This document shows positions 33,104 through 41,705 of a DNA stretch of 64,000 bases, one piece after another. Position 1 is the first letter of the stretch; each line of letters starts with the position of its first letter. Both the position numbers and the translations under genes were made by a program. This DNA is from Methylotenera sp. Lineage in GTDB: Bacteria; Pseudomonadota; Gammaproteobacteria; Burkholderiales; Methylophilaceae. The stretch covers positions 1 through 64,000 of the forward strand of contig JABFRQ010000007.1 of assembly GCA_013141075.1 (NCBI GenBank), in the 5' to 3' direction. The notes under the pieces were generated by a model. That model was not told the DNA's origin. It saw only the letters and a program-made list of their open reading frames with translations, and did no database searches.

Positions 33104-35139
33104 TAAGGCGCTCCATGATGAATATTGCCAGTAGTAACCTTGCTAATAAGCTCACCTACGGCTTGCGTTGTCATTTTTACTAGCGTAAGCCCAGGTGAAA
33201 GGCCAATCATCTGCTCAATTTTTACTTTTTTATCTTCAGGTGATTTACCTTTAATATCATTAACAATAGCAGTACGTGCAGTTGCACTAAATGGTGCAAG
33301 CCATAGTGCCACAGTACGGCCAATGCTATTGCCAATGCCTGTACCAAAGTTTTTATCTACCGCATTGATAGCAGGGTTGACTATTTCGCTACCAATAAGA
33401 TAGCCTCCAGCCCCCGCAATGCCAACCCCAGCAGCAGTAGTTGCACTTAAGGTAGCAGCACCAGTTAATGCCGAACCAATGCCAGCGCCAGCACCTGCTA
33501 AAGATGGTAATGCTTTAGGTAAAAGACTAGTGCCTTTACCACCACCTAATAAGGTATTAGCACCTGCAGCAGCGGTTAATATTCCTAATGCAGTAGCTGC
33601 TGTATAAGTTGCTGTAGTCAATACTGGATGTGCTACTGATAAACTATTTACATCTTTCAGCATATTTTTTAATGGGCCATCAATTGCACTTAATGTGGCA
33701 CTGGCGGCTGCATCTTTATTATTGGCTAACGCTTCACTTTGGCCAGATACTGAATCAATTACATTGGCAGCATCTTGCTTAATGACTTCAGTACCATCTA
33801 AAGCAGTTAAGTTTATTTTAATACCATCAAACTTTTCTCTATTTTGCGCAATGCCTAAAAAAGCCCCTTGGGCTTGCCTATCTGGCAATACAGCACTAAA
33901 GCCTTTACGCTGTAAAATCGCCATAACAGCGCGAATTGTGTCTTCTTTTTCTTGGCCTTTAGCCGTTTTAAGCTTTTCTCTCAACTTGGCAAAGTTCTTA
34001 TCTTTTTCGCCAATTTTTACTGTTTCATCAATAAATGTTTCTAATGCACTTTTACCCTGTAAGCGGCCAGCTGCCATTTTTTTGATAATATCAACATCGT
34101 TTTTTTGAAAAGCCTGAATCGTATCGTGTGAGGTAAGTTTACTCAGCAAGTTATCTACGTTATTACCTGCCTCGCTAGCAGTACCTGCTGAAATTCTTGC
34201 AGCTTGGTTGGCAGCAAGCAGCTCAATACCACCACGTAAACCAAGCTCAGTTGATTTAGCCATTTGTGACGGCAAATAATTCACCATATCTTTGAGTTCA
34301 AACCCGCCTTCTTTACCTGAAGCTACAGCTTTACCAATAAATGGCAAAATTTCACTGTCTTTTAACTTTAAGTTTTGCTTGGCTGAAATAGCTAAATTGG
34401 CAATGTCTTCAAGGCTGGAGTTATTACCAAGCGCAATATTATTTAAGCCACCGAGCAGGCTCGATGATGATCTAAATCCTGCCTGCCCTGAGCCAAATGC
34501 ACCACTACCCACTAAAGCATTTAGCCCAGCTAATACTTCATCTTGCTTACCAAGCCCACCTGCGGCTTGCTGTGCAGCACGTACTGAAGCCAGCACTTGA
34601 TTATTGCCATCTTTACGATCAGTACCTGAAAAAACATTATTAGAAACTAAGCGTACTTGCCTATCAAAATCAATTGGTTTATCTAATGAGCGCTTGGCCA
34701 CATAAGCACCAGCAGCAACACCTACACCTATGCCACCCAATTTTTGTAGGCGTGTAAAACCTTTTTCAGTTTCGCCAAGCTCTTTTCTAAGTTCGCGCAC
34801 TTTACTTATACTAGCAGCCTGTGCCTGTGCCAGCGCTTTGGCACTCACTACACCACTACGCGCCATGCGGTTATAGGCTGCCTCAGTTTGTTTAATTTCG
34901 TTTTGTACGGCTTTTTCTGAGCGAATACCTAAAGTTTCACGGGCTGAGGCTAGTTTTTCGTAGGCGCTGCGAGATTTTGAAACGGATTGCTCAACTGCAG
35001 TGGCTGACTTTTTAGCCATTTGCTCGGCAGCTTTGCTAGATTTTGTGGCGGCTTGCTCGGCTTCTTTGGCAATCTTTTTTAAGCCTGTGCTGGCAGCATC
35101 ATTGAGCTTTAACTTAATTTCTACATTAGCGCCAGCCAT
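33103..35139 (-). CDS. Tail tape measure protein (678 aa)
   Basis: The N-terminal 130 residues are a lysine/alanine-rich coiled coil. The middle includes VRLVSNNVFSGTDRKDGNNQ, in the TP901-type tape measure region, and hydrophobic glycine/alanine-rich segments (IGSALTGAATLSATTAAGVG) occur near residues 540-610. The protein sets tail length and is injected ahead of DNA. Its GGAG ribosome binding site is the 3' arm of a terminator hairpin. It is the first gene behind late promoter PP. Confidence 0.92.
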   Translation of the reverse strand: MAGANVEIKLKLNDAASTGLKKIAKEAEQAATKSSKAAEQMAKKSATAVEQSVSKSRSAYEKLASARETLGIRSEKAVQNEIKQTEAAYNRMARSGVVSAKALAQAQAASISKVRELRKELGETEKGFTRLQKLGGIGVGVAAGAYVAKRSLDKPIDFDRQVRLVSNNVFSGTDRKDGNNQVLASVRAAQQAAGGLGKQDEVLAGLNALVGSGAFGSGQAGFRSSSSLLGGLNNIALGNNSSLEDIANLAISAKQNLKLKDSEILPFIGKAVASGKEGGFELKDMVNYLPSQMAKSTELGLRGGIELLAANQAARISAGTASEAGNNVDNLLSKLTSHDTIQAFQKNDVDIIKKMAAGRLQGKSALETFIDETVKIGEKDKNFAKLREKLKTAKGQEKEDTIRAVMAILQRKGFSAVLPDRQAQGAFLGIAQNREKFDGIKINLTALDGTEVIKQDAANVIDSVSGQSEALANNKDAAASATLSAIDGPLKNMLKDVNSLSVAHPVLTTATYTAATALGILTAAAGANTLLGGGKGTSLLPKALPSLAGAGAGIGSALTGAATLSATTAAGVGIAGAGGYLIGSEIVNPAINAVDKNFGTGIGNSIGRTVALWLAPFSATARTAIVNDIKGKSPEDKKVKIEQMIGLSPGLTLVKMTTQAVGELISKVTTGNIHHGAP

Positions 35140-35178
35140 AAAAAAACTCCAGTAACCACAAGGGGATTAACTGGAGTT
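35140..35178 (-). terminator. Terminator hairpin overlapping the PP promoter and the tape measure RBS
   Basis: On the minus strand AACTCCAGT (35178-35170) pairs with ACTGGAGTT (35153-35145), with T7 from 35146 to 35140. It should end transcripts arriving from the sheath-to-chaperone genes. Messages started at PP (about 35168) lack the 5' arm, so they cannot form the hairpin, and they keep the GGAG free. Confidence 0.75.
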
Positions 35179-35220
35179 TACGCATGTGCGTGAATGGTTT
35201 TAATGCGTGAAATGCTTCAC
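35175..35220 (-). promoter_or_regulatory. Late promoter PP (upstream of tape measure)
   Basis: Element AGTGAAGCATTTCACGC (minus strand; core 35220-35205) is followed by GCATTAAAAC and, 26 bases after TTTCAC, by the -10-like TAAACT (35180-35175). It shares element and spacing with the sites upstream of gene I and of the lysozyme. Confidence 0.75.
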
Positions 35221-35238
35221 TGGGTTTGGTGCTGGCTT

Positions 35239-35378
35239 TTATTCAAAGTCTCGGCCTTCTAACCCTGCTGCTATTTGTGCCCAAACAAATAACTCGGGCA
35301 AAGGCATTTGCTTAATATGCCGCAAGTCTTGATGCAGGCCTCGGGCAACCAAGGCGCAAGCTATCAAGACTCTGGCAC
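35239..35378 (-). CDS. Frameshift extension of the tail assembly chaperone
   Basis: A 46-codon frame without its own start, in the -1 phase relative to the upstream gene, encoding RARVLIACALVARGLHQDLR ... MPLPELFVWAQIAAGLEGRD and stopping at 35239. It would be translated only if ribosomes slip at the A-AAA-AAC heptamer at 35385-35379. The longer product, like lambda gpGT, would recruit the tape measure protein. Confidence 0.75.
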
Positions 35379-35636
35379 GTTTTTTTCTGTGGCATCCTCA
35401 GCTAGCATTTTGCTACAAATAGCATCTGCAGCCCTAAAATCTGCCACATGCAGCTTGCTGATGACTGCCTCATCATTGCCTGTTAAGTTAGCAATTAGGG
35501 TGATTGTTTGCTTATTTGCACCACGCTCGTCAAAAGCAAGTAAATCTTGCGCAGTAGCATAATCTCTAAACTTTAACTCAGTAATTTCTAGTTTATCGCT
35601 TAATTTTAGTGGGTATTTTAAGGTAAGTTTTTGCAT
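35364..35636 (-). CDS. Tail assembly chaperone (Mu gp41-like, 90 aa)
   Basis: Short protein with MQKLTLKYPLKLSDKLEITE and LKFRDYATAQDLLAFDERGA, typical of Phage_TAC_7 proteins. It lies just before the tape measure gene, as in nearly all long-tailed phages. Near its end the codons GAA AAA AAC contain a slippery heptamer. Confidence 0.88.
   Translation of the reverse strand: MQKLTLKYPLKLSDKLEITELKFRDYATAQDLLAFDERGANKQTITLIANLTGNDEAVISKLHVADFRAADAICSKMLAEDATEKNVPES
35379..35385 (-). promoter_or_regulatory. Programmed -1 frameshift site A-AAA-AAC
   Basis: The heptamer lies in the correct phase (GAA AAA AAC). A -1 slip gives CGT GCC AGA and a 47-codon extension, while the zero frame ends 12 bases later at TGA. 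It is the expected place for the conserved tail-chaperone frameshift. Confidence 0.75.
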
Positions 35637-35652
35637 GATTTAAAGCCTTTAA

Positions 35653-36687
35653 TTAGTAATCGGTTTCTTTGTAAATGCCGCAAAAATCCACGCCCACTGC
35701 CAATGCAGTAGCATTATTGGTGCGCCAGCAGCGGTAAGCCAATAGCGTGGTGCTTAGTGGCGTTTGCACGCCTACGGTAGCGGGGGTGATGGTATTTTCA
35801 TACACAAACGCTGTGCCTAAGCGCTCAAGCCTCACGTTCACCACGCCGTTACTATTGGGTGAGCTAAATATTGCTAAATCATAAGCCACGCCGTTGACTG
35901 CGCCAACCCCCTGCATGGGCGGGAAGTTAGTGCCAAGCGGAATAGCCACTTGCGCAGCCGAACCACCATAGACTAAATACAGTTGCGTAGCATCAGTCGA
36001 TATTTGCGCAATGCCAATTTGGTTAAGCAGGCCAGATGGCTCAACATTGGTTGGCGCAGCCACCGTGGAGCTAACCCCAAAAAATGCCCGTGCGCCTGCT
36101 ACCGCTGCGGCATCGGTAATGGCAAAGCGCATGGATCTAAAAAATCCACCAAGGCCAGCGCCGTTACCAACTGTGAATTGCGCAACGTTATGATAATGGC
36201 TTACTAAGCCGCCCACCGTGGCTACTGATACATAGCCAATGCGCAGCATACGAGTGAGTAAATTTGTTGTGGCCACCGTGCGGGCAGTAGCTGTGCCTAC
36301 GGCTGTTGGCGCAAGCATACCCATTACACCTGGCAAAACTACACCATTGCCAGGCGGTAACCAAATGGCAATGGCCTGCCTAAATAGTGCGGGCTGCATA
36401 ATTACATCCATACCACTTACACCCACAAAAGCAGGGAAGAATCGCCCTGCAATTTTTTTGCAAAAGAGTTTTACTCGGCCTGTAATTGGCGTAATTGGTG
36501 CGGGCTGCTCAATTAACACTAAGTCGCCAGCATCAACTTCAACATTGGCCGCACCTGCAAATGCACCAGCATTGTTATATTGCAGCTCGCCCGTTGTACC
36601 AGCGGGTGTGCCACCGCCGCCACCGCCACCCAATTGGTCTTGTGTGGCAATATCTTTAGCTGTGCCGCTTGTACCTACATGTTTCAT
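35653..36687 (-). CDS. Tail fibre-like / accessory structural protein (344 aa)
   Basis: N-terminus GTSGTAKDIATQDQL, a G7 hinge and TPAGTTGELQYNNAGAFAGA are the linker style seen in phage fibre proteins. The distal part is beta-rich (VGGLVSHYHNVAQFTVGNGA). It is not part of the standard Mu tail order and sits in a four-gene insertion between tube and chaperone genes. Receptor-binding or decoration role inferred. Confidence 0.7.
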   Translation of the reverse strand: MKHVGTSGTAKDIATQDQLGGGGGGGTPAGTTGELQYNNAGAFAGAANVEVDAGDLVLIEQPAPITPITGRVKLFCKKIAGRFFPAFVGVSGMDVIMQPALFRQAIAIWLPPGNGVVLPGVMGMLAPTAVGTATARTVATTNLLTRMLRIGYVSVATVGGLVSHYHNVAQFTVGNGAGLGGFFRSMRFAITDAAAVAGARAFFGVSSTVAAPTNVEPSGLLNQIGIAQISTDATQLYLVYGGSAAQVAIPLGTNFPPMQGVGAVNGVAYDLAIFSSPNSNGVVNVRLERLGTAFVYENTITPATVGVQTPLSTTLLAYRCWRTNNATALAVGVDFCGIYKETDY

Positions 36688-36690
36688 ATT

Positions 36691-37413
36691 TTATGCAAAT
36701 ACCGTTACGCGATATTGCCCAGCCGTTGGCGCAACGCCAAAGGTAAGTTGTACGGTATTAACACCATTGGCTACCCAGTCACAAATCACACCTGTGCGGG
36801 TAGCGGCATCATAAACGCTCACTGCTACATCTTGTGAGTTTAAGCTATGGGTCACTGTAAGCGTGGTGCTTGTGCCATCACCCACGGCAAAGCTTGCCTT
36901 GCGGGCTGCCACGGCTGCATCAAGCGCAATTACACCGCCCGTAATTGAAATGCCATTGCCAGGCGTGTAACTAGTACCCGCATTTGTCTGTGTAAAAGTA
37001 AGCGCTGTTGTAGCAATAGTAATAGGTGCGTCAGTTGTCATCACCCATACGGTATTACCTAGTGTAGTGCCTTCACTAGTAAAACATGATGCACCTACTA
37101 CCTCAGCATTCGCATCAAAATCTACGGCACGCGTCCAAGCACCAGAAGCTGCTAGGTAAATACCATTTTGTGAGCCTGTTGTTTGGTTTTTAACCAGCAC
37201 GCGGTCACCTGCAATTACTGCTATGCCATCAATTGTTTGAATGCCGCTAAGTGTAATGTTGGCAGTAGTCGCCACACGTACTGGCTCTTTCCATTTGTAA
37301 CCTTGCGCTAAACTATCAGCATAAGCCTTAGTTACAGCATCTTGCGGCAACGTTGGGTCTGCAAGGTTAATAACCTTAAAGCCGTTGGCATCTAATACAT
37401 TGGTAATTTTCAT
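36691..37413 (-). CDS. Tail fibre-like protein (240 aa)
   Basis: KITNVLDANGFKVINLADPT and DAVTKAYADSLAQGYKWKEP are found in trunk domains of phage fibres, followed by a beta-rich NQTTGSQNGIYLAASGAWTR module that occurs in host-binding proteins. Ends three bases before the next gene. Its place in the tail is unknown. Confidence 0.75.
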   Translation of the reverse strand: MKITNVLDANGFKVINLADPTLPQDAVTKAYADSLAQGYKWKEPVRVATTANITLSGIQTIDGIAVIAGDRVLVKNQTTGSQNGIYLAASGAWTRAVDFDANAEVVGASCFTSEGTTLGNTVWVMTTDAPITIATTALTFTQTNAGTSYTPGNGISITGGVIALDAAVAARKASFAVGDGTSTTLTVTHSLNSQDVAVSVYDAATRTGVICDWVANGVNTVQLTFGVAPTAGQYRVTVFA

Positions 37414-37441
37414 TTTAAAATCCTTTTTCTAAAGCTTGAAT

Positions 37442-37948
37442 TTAATTGCAATACACCGCGCCAGTAAGCGCAATGCCGTGAGTAATTTGTACAATGTTCA
37501 AATCTACATAAGTCATATCGGCTTCAATTACAGCACCAGTACTATCTGCCACGGTAATTGATGGATATTTATTTAGATTGTGTGGAATAGTCCATACTGC
37601 TGCTGCAATATTTTGTGCATGAATATAGGTTTTATCGCCATCAATACCTGCTAAACCTTGAATGCCTGGTATGCCAGCAATGCCTTGAATACCCTGCAGG
37701 CCTTGCGCACCAGTCATGCCGATGTCACCCTGCAAACCTTGAATGCCCTGAATGCCTTGCAGGCCTTGAATACCTTGTAATCCTTGTGGGCCAGTTAAAC
37801 CAATATCACCTTTAGCGCCAGCCTTACCAATATTGATGCTGGTTATACGTGCTAAATTTACAGCATTGCTATGTAATGAAATTGTTGTATGCTTGCTTAC
37901 AATTTTTGTAATATATATTGGCTGCTTACTCTGAATTACCGTAATCAT
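37442..37948 (-). CDS. Collagen-like phage structural protein (168 aa)
   Basis: Residues 45-112 are about 22 uninterrupted Gly-X-Y triplets (GAKGDIGLTGPQGLQGIQG and so on), which form a collagen triple helix; trimeric fibre shafts of this kind occur in phage tails. A non-collagen head (ITVIQSKQPIYITKIVSKHT) and a C-terminal beta domain (VWTIPHNLNKYPSITVADST) flank it; the latter resembles tail-fibre trimerisation domains. The repeated DNA is prone to slippage. Confidence 0.85.
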   Translation of the reverse strand: MITVIQSKQPIYITKIVSKHTTISLHSNAVNLARITSINIGKAGAKGDIGLTGPQGLQGIQGLQGIQGIQGLQGDIGMTGAQGLQGIQGIAGIPGIQGLAGIDGDKTYIHAQNIAAAVWTIPHNLNKYPSITVADSTGAVIEADMTYVDLNIVQITHGIALTGAVYCN

Positions 37949-37950
37949 TG

Positions 37951-38265
37951 CTATGGCCGTGTAATAGTTTTAACAATTTTAATTGCAATAGTTTCTGTAT
38001 GCTGTGGTTGACCATTCACAATATAAACAATATCCATAAAGTAGTTGCCAAGCGCTAAGGTCTCTGTACTAAAAGCATCAAACTCATATTTACCCAATGC
38101 CATATCAGTAACAGTAGGCACAAACTCATGCACCAAATTATTACCTGCATCACGCATTTGCGCTTTAATGCTGTAGCCTGCTAATGAGGCTGGCGTTTTA
38201 CCATCAGCCTCAAAGTAGCCTACAGATTGCGGGAAAATATCGCCATGTAGAATCTCAAATTGCAT
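37951..38265 (-). CDS. Small beta-rich structural protein (104 aa)
   Basis: An immunoglobulin-like beta sandwich is suggested by FPQSVGYFEADGKTPASLAG, YSIKAQMRDAGNNLVHEFVP and ALGNYFMDIVYIVNGQPQHT. This is similar in style to BppU-type adaptor domains that attach receptor-binding proteins. It is the first gene of the inserted group after the tube gene. Confidence 0.65.
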   Translation of the reverse strand: MQFEILHGDIFPQSVGYFEADGKTPASLAGYSIKAQMRDAGNNLVHEFVPTVTDMALGKYEFDAFSTETLALGNYFMDIVYIVNGQPQHTETIAIKIVKTITRP

Positions 38266-38628
38266 TTAGCTAATACGCTCACTTGTGTTAGCCATAATGG
38301 TAACTTTGCTTTCACCACCATCAATGCCAACTGCTTCAGTCACAAAGGCTTGGCTTAGCATATGCACGCTGCCATCAGCTAGGCGTACAGTAATATCTTC
38401 ATTCTTGATATTGTTCAAGGCAATGACATCTACGCCGCCCAGCACGTTAATGCTGAGGTCTAGCTTGGCTGGTTCAGCAGATTCAGTAAAGCCACCATCT
38501 TCAGCCAAGCGGCCTGCTTTATGCTCACGCTTGTTGCCGCTGGGGGTGAAAGTACCAGGGTTAGCAGATAGCGGTAATTTGCCAATACTGGGAATGCTAA
38601 CCGTGCGAATATTGTTAATTTGTGCCAT
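38266..38628 (-). CDS. Tail tube protein (Mu gpM/gp40-like)
   Basis: 120 aa; GKLPLSANPGTFTPSGNKRE and GGVDVIALNNIKNEDITVRL fit the Mu tube family that polymerises inside the sheath. It follows the sheath gene by 35 bp, the standard order. Confidence 0.88.
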   Translation of the reverse strand: MAQINNIRTVSIPSIGKLPLSANPGTFTPSGNKREHKAGRLAEDGGFTESAEPAKLDLSINVLGGVDVIALNNIKNEDITVRLADGSVHMLSQAFVTEAVGIDGGESKVTIMANTSERIS

Positions 38629-38663
38629 GTTTATTAGCCTTTCAAATGTAGTTTAAATTGAGT

Positions 38664-40127
38664 TTAAAGCACTGCAGTTTTTCTAAACTGTGCACGGCCA
38701 GCCAACACATAGAACGGTGACAGAATCACTGGCGTATCTAGGTAATTAAAGCGGCTTGGGTTAGTAGCATCTTGCTCAACTACCAAGTTTGTTTTGTAAA
38801 ACTCATAGTCTTGCACCCAGCCTTTTTCTTGCATCAGCCAGTGCTTGTAAGTACTAAGCAAGTAGGCACGTACATCATCTACCGTAGTAATACGTAAGCC
38901 TGGGCGATAGCCTTCATTAGTTTTGGCAGCTGCAGTGCCTACAAAGCGTTTAATTGCACCAATGCGTTGCTCGTAGCGAATACGCTCCATTACTTCAGCC
39001 GCGTTAATATCTAGGTAAGCATCATCGGTAGAGCCATCAGGGCGAAATTGGTACATGCTAATTAAGCGCTTAATTGAGCAAGAGCCATCTTTAGCAATTT
39101 GCATAATGCTCATGCCTTTAAACAGCAAGCTATTGGCTTGAGTCCAGTCATGGTAGCTCAGGCCTATCATGCCAGGCAGTGCAATACCTTCTAAGCTTTC
39201 AACTGGGTTGTTGTAAAGCTTAGGTGCAGCAGCAGCACAAACAATAGCTGCGGCCTCCCATGGTGTAGTTGGGTTTAAACCCAAGCTCAGCATGCTGATA
39301 TGCTCGTAGTTTTTAGTTTCACCAAAGGCTGCAGCGGTAGCATAATCACCACGCATTGCAGTAAATACTCTAAAGCCTGCTTGCACTGGTGGTGCATAAC
39401 GTAGCTTGCTTTCAGTATTCCATGCGGCTAAGGTTGCAGCATCATTTAAGCCAAGTGCTACATACTTAAACCATTTTTGGCCGATAATTGTAGTTAAATC
39501 ACCCATCACTGGTGCACCAGAGCCGCCACTCATGCCAGCAATAATTAGCTCTAAGCCAGCAGGTAAGGCTTCACCATAAACACCTAGGCGAATATCAATA
39601 TTATTACTTATTAAGCCAGGCATTTTTGATGTAAGCTGAACCTCACTTAATACAGCTGTAGCCACAATATTTACAGCTGTATCTGTATTGATCGCTAATG
39701 CAATTGCATTAGCAACTGCAGCATTAGTTTGGTTAATATCTAAACTAATATTAACCAACTTACCATCAATATATAACGCCAATGTACCAGCTTCAGAATT
39801 GATTTTTGATACGGTAATTGAGCCAGTTGCAAGATTATTTGCTACTAGAAGGCTATAAGGCAGCATATATAAATCAAGTACTTTATCTACCTTTCGGTAA
39901 GCTTCTGCCATTTGCGCTAACATAGAGCCAGCACCTGCTTTAGCTACTGCATCTGCCACACTGGCAATGCGTACAATTTCGCCTGCTGGCGCTGTACCAC
40001 CAGCATCTTTTAACCCAACTAAAAGCACGCCTGGAATATCTTCACCAAGCCCAGCTTGTGAGCCATCAATCTCAATATAAGCGCCTGGGTAACGTAAAGC
40101 AGTTGGAATAGTATTGAACGAAATCAT
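38664..40127 (-). CDS. Contractile tail sheath protein (Mu gpL)
   Basis: 487 aa with N-terminal PGAYIEIDGSQAGLGEDIPG, central LSYHDWTQANSLLFKGMSIM and C-terminal APVILSPF-like LDTPVILSPFYVLAGRAQFR. It forms the contractile outer tube and shows this phage is a myovirus. It overlaps the preceding gene by four bases. Confidence 0.95.
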   Translation of the reverse strand: MISFNTIPTALRYPGAYIEIDGSQAGLGEDIPGVLLVGLKDAGGTAPAGEIVRIASVADAVAKAGAGSMLAQMAEAYRKVDKVLDLYMLPYSLLVANNLATGSITVSKINSEAGTLALYIDGKLVNISLDINQTNAAVANAIALAINTDTAVNIVATAVLSEVQLTSKMPGLISNNIDIRLGVYGEALPAGLELIIAGMSGGSGAPVMGDLTTIIGQKWFKYVALGLNDAATLAAWNTESKLRYAPPVQAGFRVFTAMRGDYATAAAFGETKNYEHISMLSLGLNPTTPWEAAAIVCAAAAPKLYNNPVESLEGIALPGMIGLSYHDWTQANSLLFKGMSIMQIAKDGSCSIKRLISMYQFRPDGSTDDAYLDINAAEVMERIRYEQRIGAIKRFVGTAAAKTNEGYRPGLRITTVDDVRAYLLSTYKHWLMQEKGWVQDYEFYKTNLVVEQDATNPSRFNYLDTPVILSPFYVLAGRAQFRKTAVL

Positions 40128-40603
40128 AGTGGTTCTCCTGTGTAATTCAAGCTTTCAAAAGGGTAAGGGTCATCTAAGTAATTAGTAATTACAGCATCAA
40201 AGCTATAGTGATCAGCCCAGTACAAATCACCATCGGTATATTGCAGTACGCGCCCACCTTCAAAGCGTATGGGGCGTACATCTAATTCAATTTGCCAGCC
40301 GAGCAATAAGGTTTTAACAGCTTGGCGATATTCAAGCAGCATGTCATCGGTGCTACCCGCCACATGAGTACGCACATTTTCTATGGCAATCACTACATCA
40401 AAGCCCACGTTTAAATTTTCGGCGCGCTCACCAGCATGGCTAGATTTTTCTGCGCTGCGCACTACCCAGCAAGCGGGTAATGGCAAAGACTCTGGCCTAA
40501 TTTGCGCATATTCAGCAGCGCCCGCTACTTGCTTAAACCATAAGCTTTTAAAGCCTGCTGGTTTAGTTTTTAGCTGAGCAATAATGGGGCTGAGTGATAG
40601 CAT
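40124..40603 (-). CDS. Mu gp37-like head-tail/tail terminator protein
   Basis: 159 aa; PESLPLPACWVVRSAEKSSH and LELDVRPIRFEGGRVLQY-type region fit the Phage Mu Gp37 family, which is placed before the sheath gene. Probably a tail terminator. Confidence 0.82.
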   Translation of the reverse strand: MLSLSPIIAQLKTKPAGFKSLWFKQVAGAAEYAQIRPESLPLPACWVVRSAEKSSHAGERAENLNVGFDVVIAIENVRTHVAGSTDDMLLEYRQAVKTLLLGWQIELDVRPIRFEGGRVLQYTDGDLYWADHYSFDAVITNYLDDPYPFESLNYTGEPL

Positions 40604-41098
40604 TTACCAATCACTCACAATCACACCAGCAACCCCATAGCGTACTGGGTTACTAGCAATATCAATAACATCACCTACAATAACTGGGTCAGTTGGCAAG
40701 GCTGGCACTAGGTTAATATCACCACGGGTATGTGATTTCAGCACGGCTACTGCATTTTCATAAGCCTTTTGTACATCGTCTGTCATGCGCTCAGCGCCTT
40801 GCAGATAATAAAGTGCAATAGTTGAAGTTAAGCGTGCTAGCAAAGTAGTTTGCACTGCAGCATCAATGCCATGACTTAAAATTAAAGCATTGGCATCATC
40901 TAAAGCTTTATCAATGGCATCAAGACCTAAAACTAGCGACTGCTGATCAACCTGTGTAAAGTCAACTAAGCTGCCACCCGCAATGGCTGCACGCAATGCA
41001 TCATCTGGCACCATTTCACGGTCAGCTGGTATTGCCAGCTGGCCTAAACGGCGTGCATTAGAGCGTGCAAGCAAATCAGCGCGGGTAGCAAATGCCAT
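40604..41098 (-). CDS. Mu gp36-like (DUF1320) head completion protein
   Basis: 164 aa; FATRADLLARSNARRLGQLA and VVLGLDAIDKALDDANALIL style segments are typical of DUF1320, a helical head-tail connector. Position between gp35 and gp37 matches Mu. Confidence 0.88.
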   Translation of the reverse strand: MAFATRADLLARSNARRLGQLAIPADREMVPDDALRAAIAGGSLVDFTQVDQQSLVLGLDAIDKALDDANALILSHGIDAAVQTTLLARLTSTIALYYLQGAERMTDDVQKAYENAVAVLKSHTRGDINLVPALPTDPVIVGDVIDIASNPVRYGVAGVIVSDW

Positions 41099-41100
41099 AA

Positions 41101-41640
41101 TTATTTAGCTTTGCCTTTAGCAGGTGCAGCAGTAGCAGGTGCAGCAGTAGCAGGTGCAGCAGTAGCAGGTGCAGCAGTAGCAGGTGCAGCAGTAGCAGGT
41201 GCAGCAGTAGCAGGTGCAGCAGTAGCAGGTGCAGCAGTAGCAGGTGCAGCAGTAGCAGGTGCAGCAGTAGCAGGTGCAGCAGTAGCAGGTGCAGCAGTAG
41301 CAGGTGCAGCAGTAGCAGGTGCAGCAGTAGCAGGTGCAGCAGTAGCAGGTGCAGCAGTAGCAGGTGCAGCAGTAGCAGGTGCAGCAGTAGCAGGTGCAGC
41401 AGTAGCAGGTGCAGCAGTAGCAGCCTCACCTTCACCTTCAGTAGCAGCTTCTGCAACTACTGGTGCTTCATAGCCATCTGGCTCAGCATCACTAGTTTCA
41501 AGCATTTGCTCTTCACGCAAACGGTTTGCAGTAGCATCATCTACAATCACCAAGCTCCACGCTAAGGTAAAAAATAATGCACAGCGGTAAAAGCTTTCTA
41601 CCCCTGAACCTTTTTGCACTCGCACATATAATTCATTCAT
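41101..41640 (-). CDS. Mu gp35-like protein with 20 x TAAPA repeat tail (179 aa)
   Basis: Residues 1-60 (NELYVRVQKGSGVESFYRCA, LVIVDDATANRLREEQMLET) form the small Mu gp35-type domain. Residues 75-174 are twenty copies of TAAPA, then KGKAK. The alanine/proline-rich tail is like flexible linkers and is probably disordered and exposed on the particle. All repeats are identical at DNA level. Confidence 0.85.
   Translation of the reverse strand: MNELYVRVQKGSGVESFYRCALFFTLAWSLVIVDDATANRLREEQMLETSDAEPDGYEAPVVAEAATEGEGEAATAAPATAAPATAAPATAAPATAAPATAAPATAAPATAAPATAAPATAAPATAAPATAAPATAAPATAAPATAAPATAAPATAAPATAAPATAAPATAAPAKGKAK
41119..41418 (-). repeat. Tandem repeat: 15 bp x 20, perfect
   Basis: Unit GCAGGTGCAGCAGTA (plus strand) repeated without a single substitution over 300 bp within the gp35-like gene. 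Because the unit is a multiple of three, changes in copy number keep the frame. Confidence 0.95.
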
Positions 41641-41705
41641 TTTTAATCTCCATTTTGTAGGGTGGGCAAAAGGTTTATCTTGCCCACCATTTAACTACCT
41701 AGTGC

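Noticed and set aside
41076-41456. Frames giving long LLLHL or AVAGA peptides across 41,100-41,460
   Set aside because: They are other phases and the opposite strand of the 15-bp repeat in the gp35-like gene.
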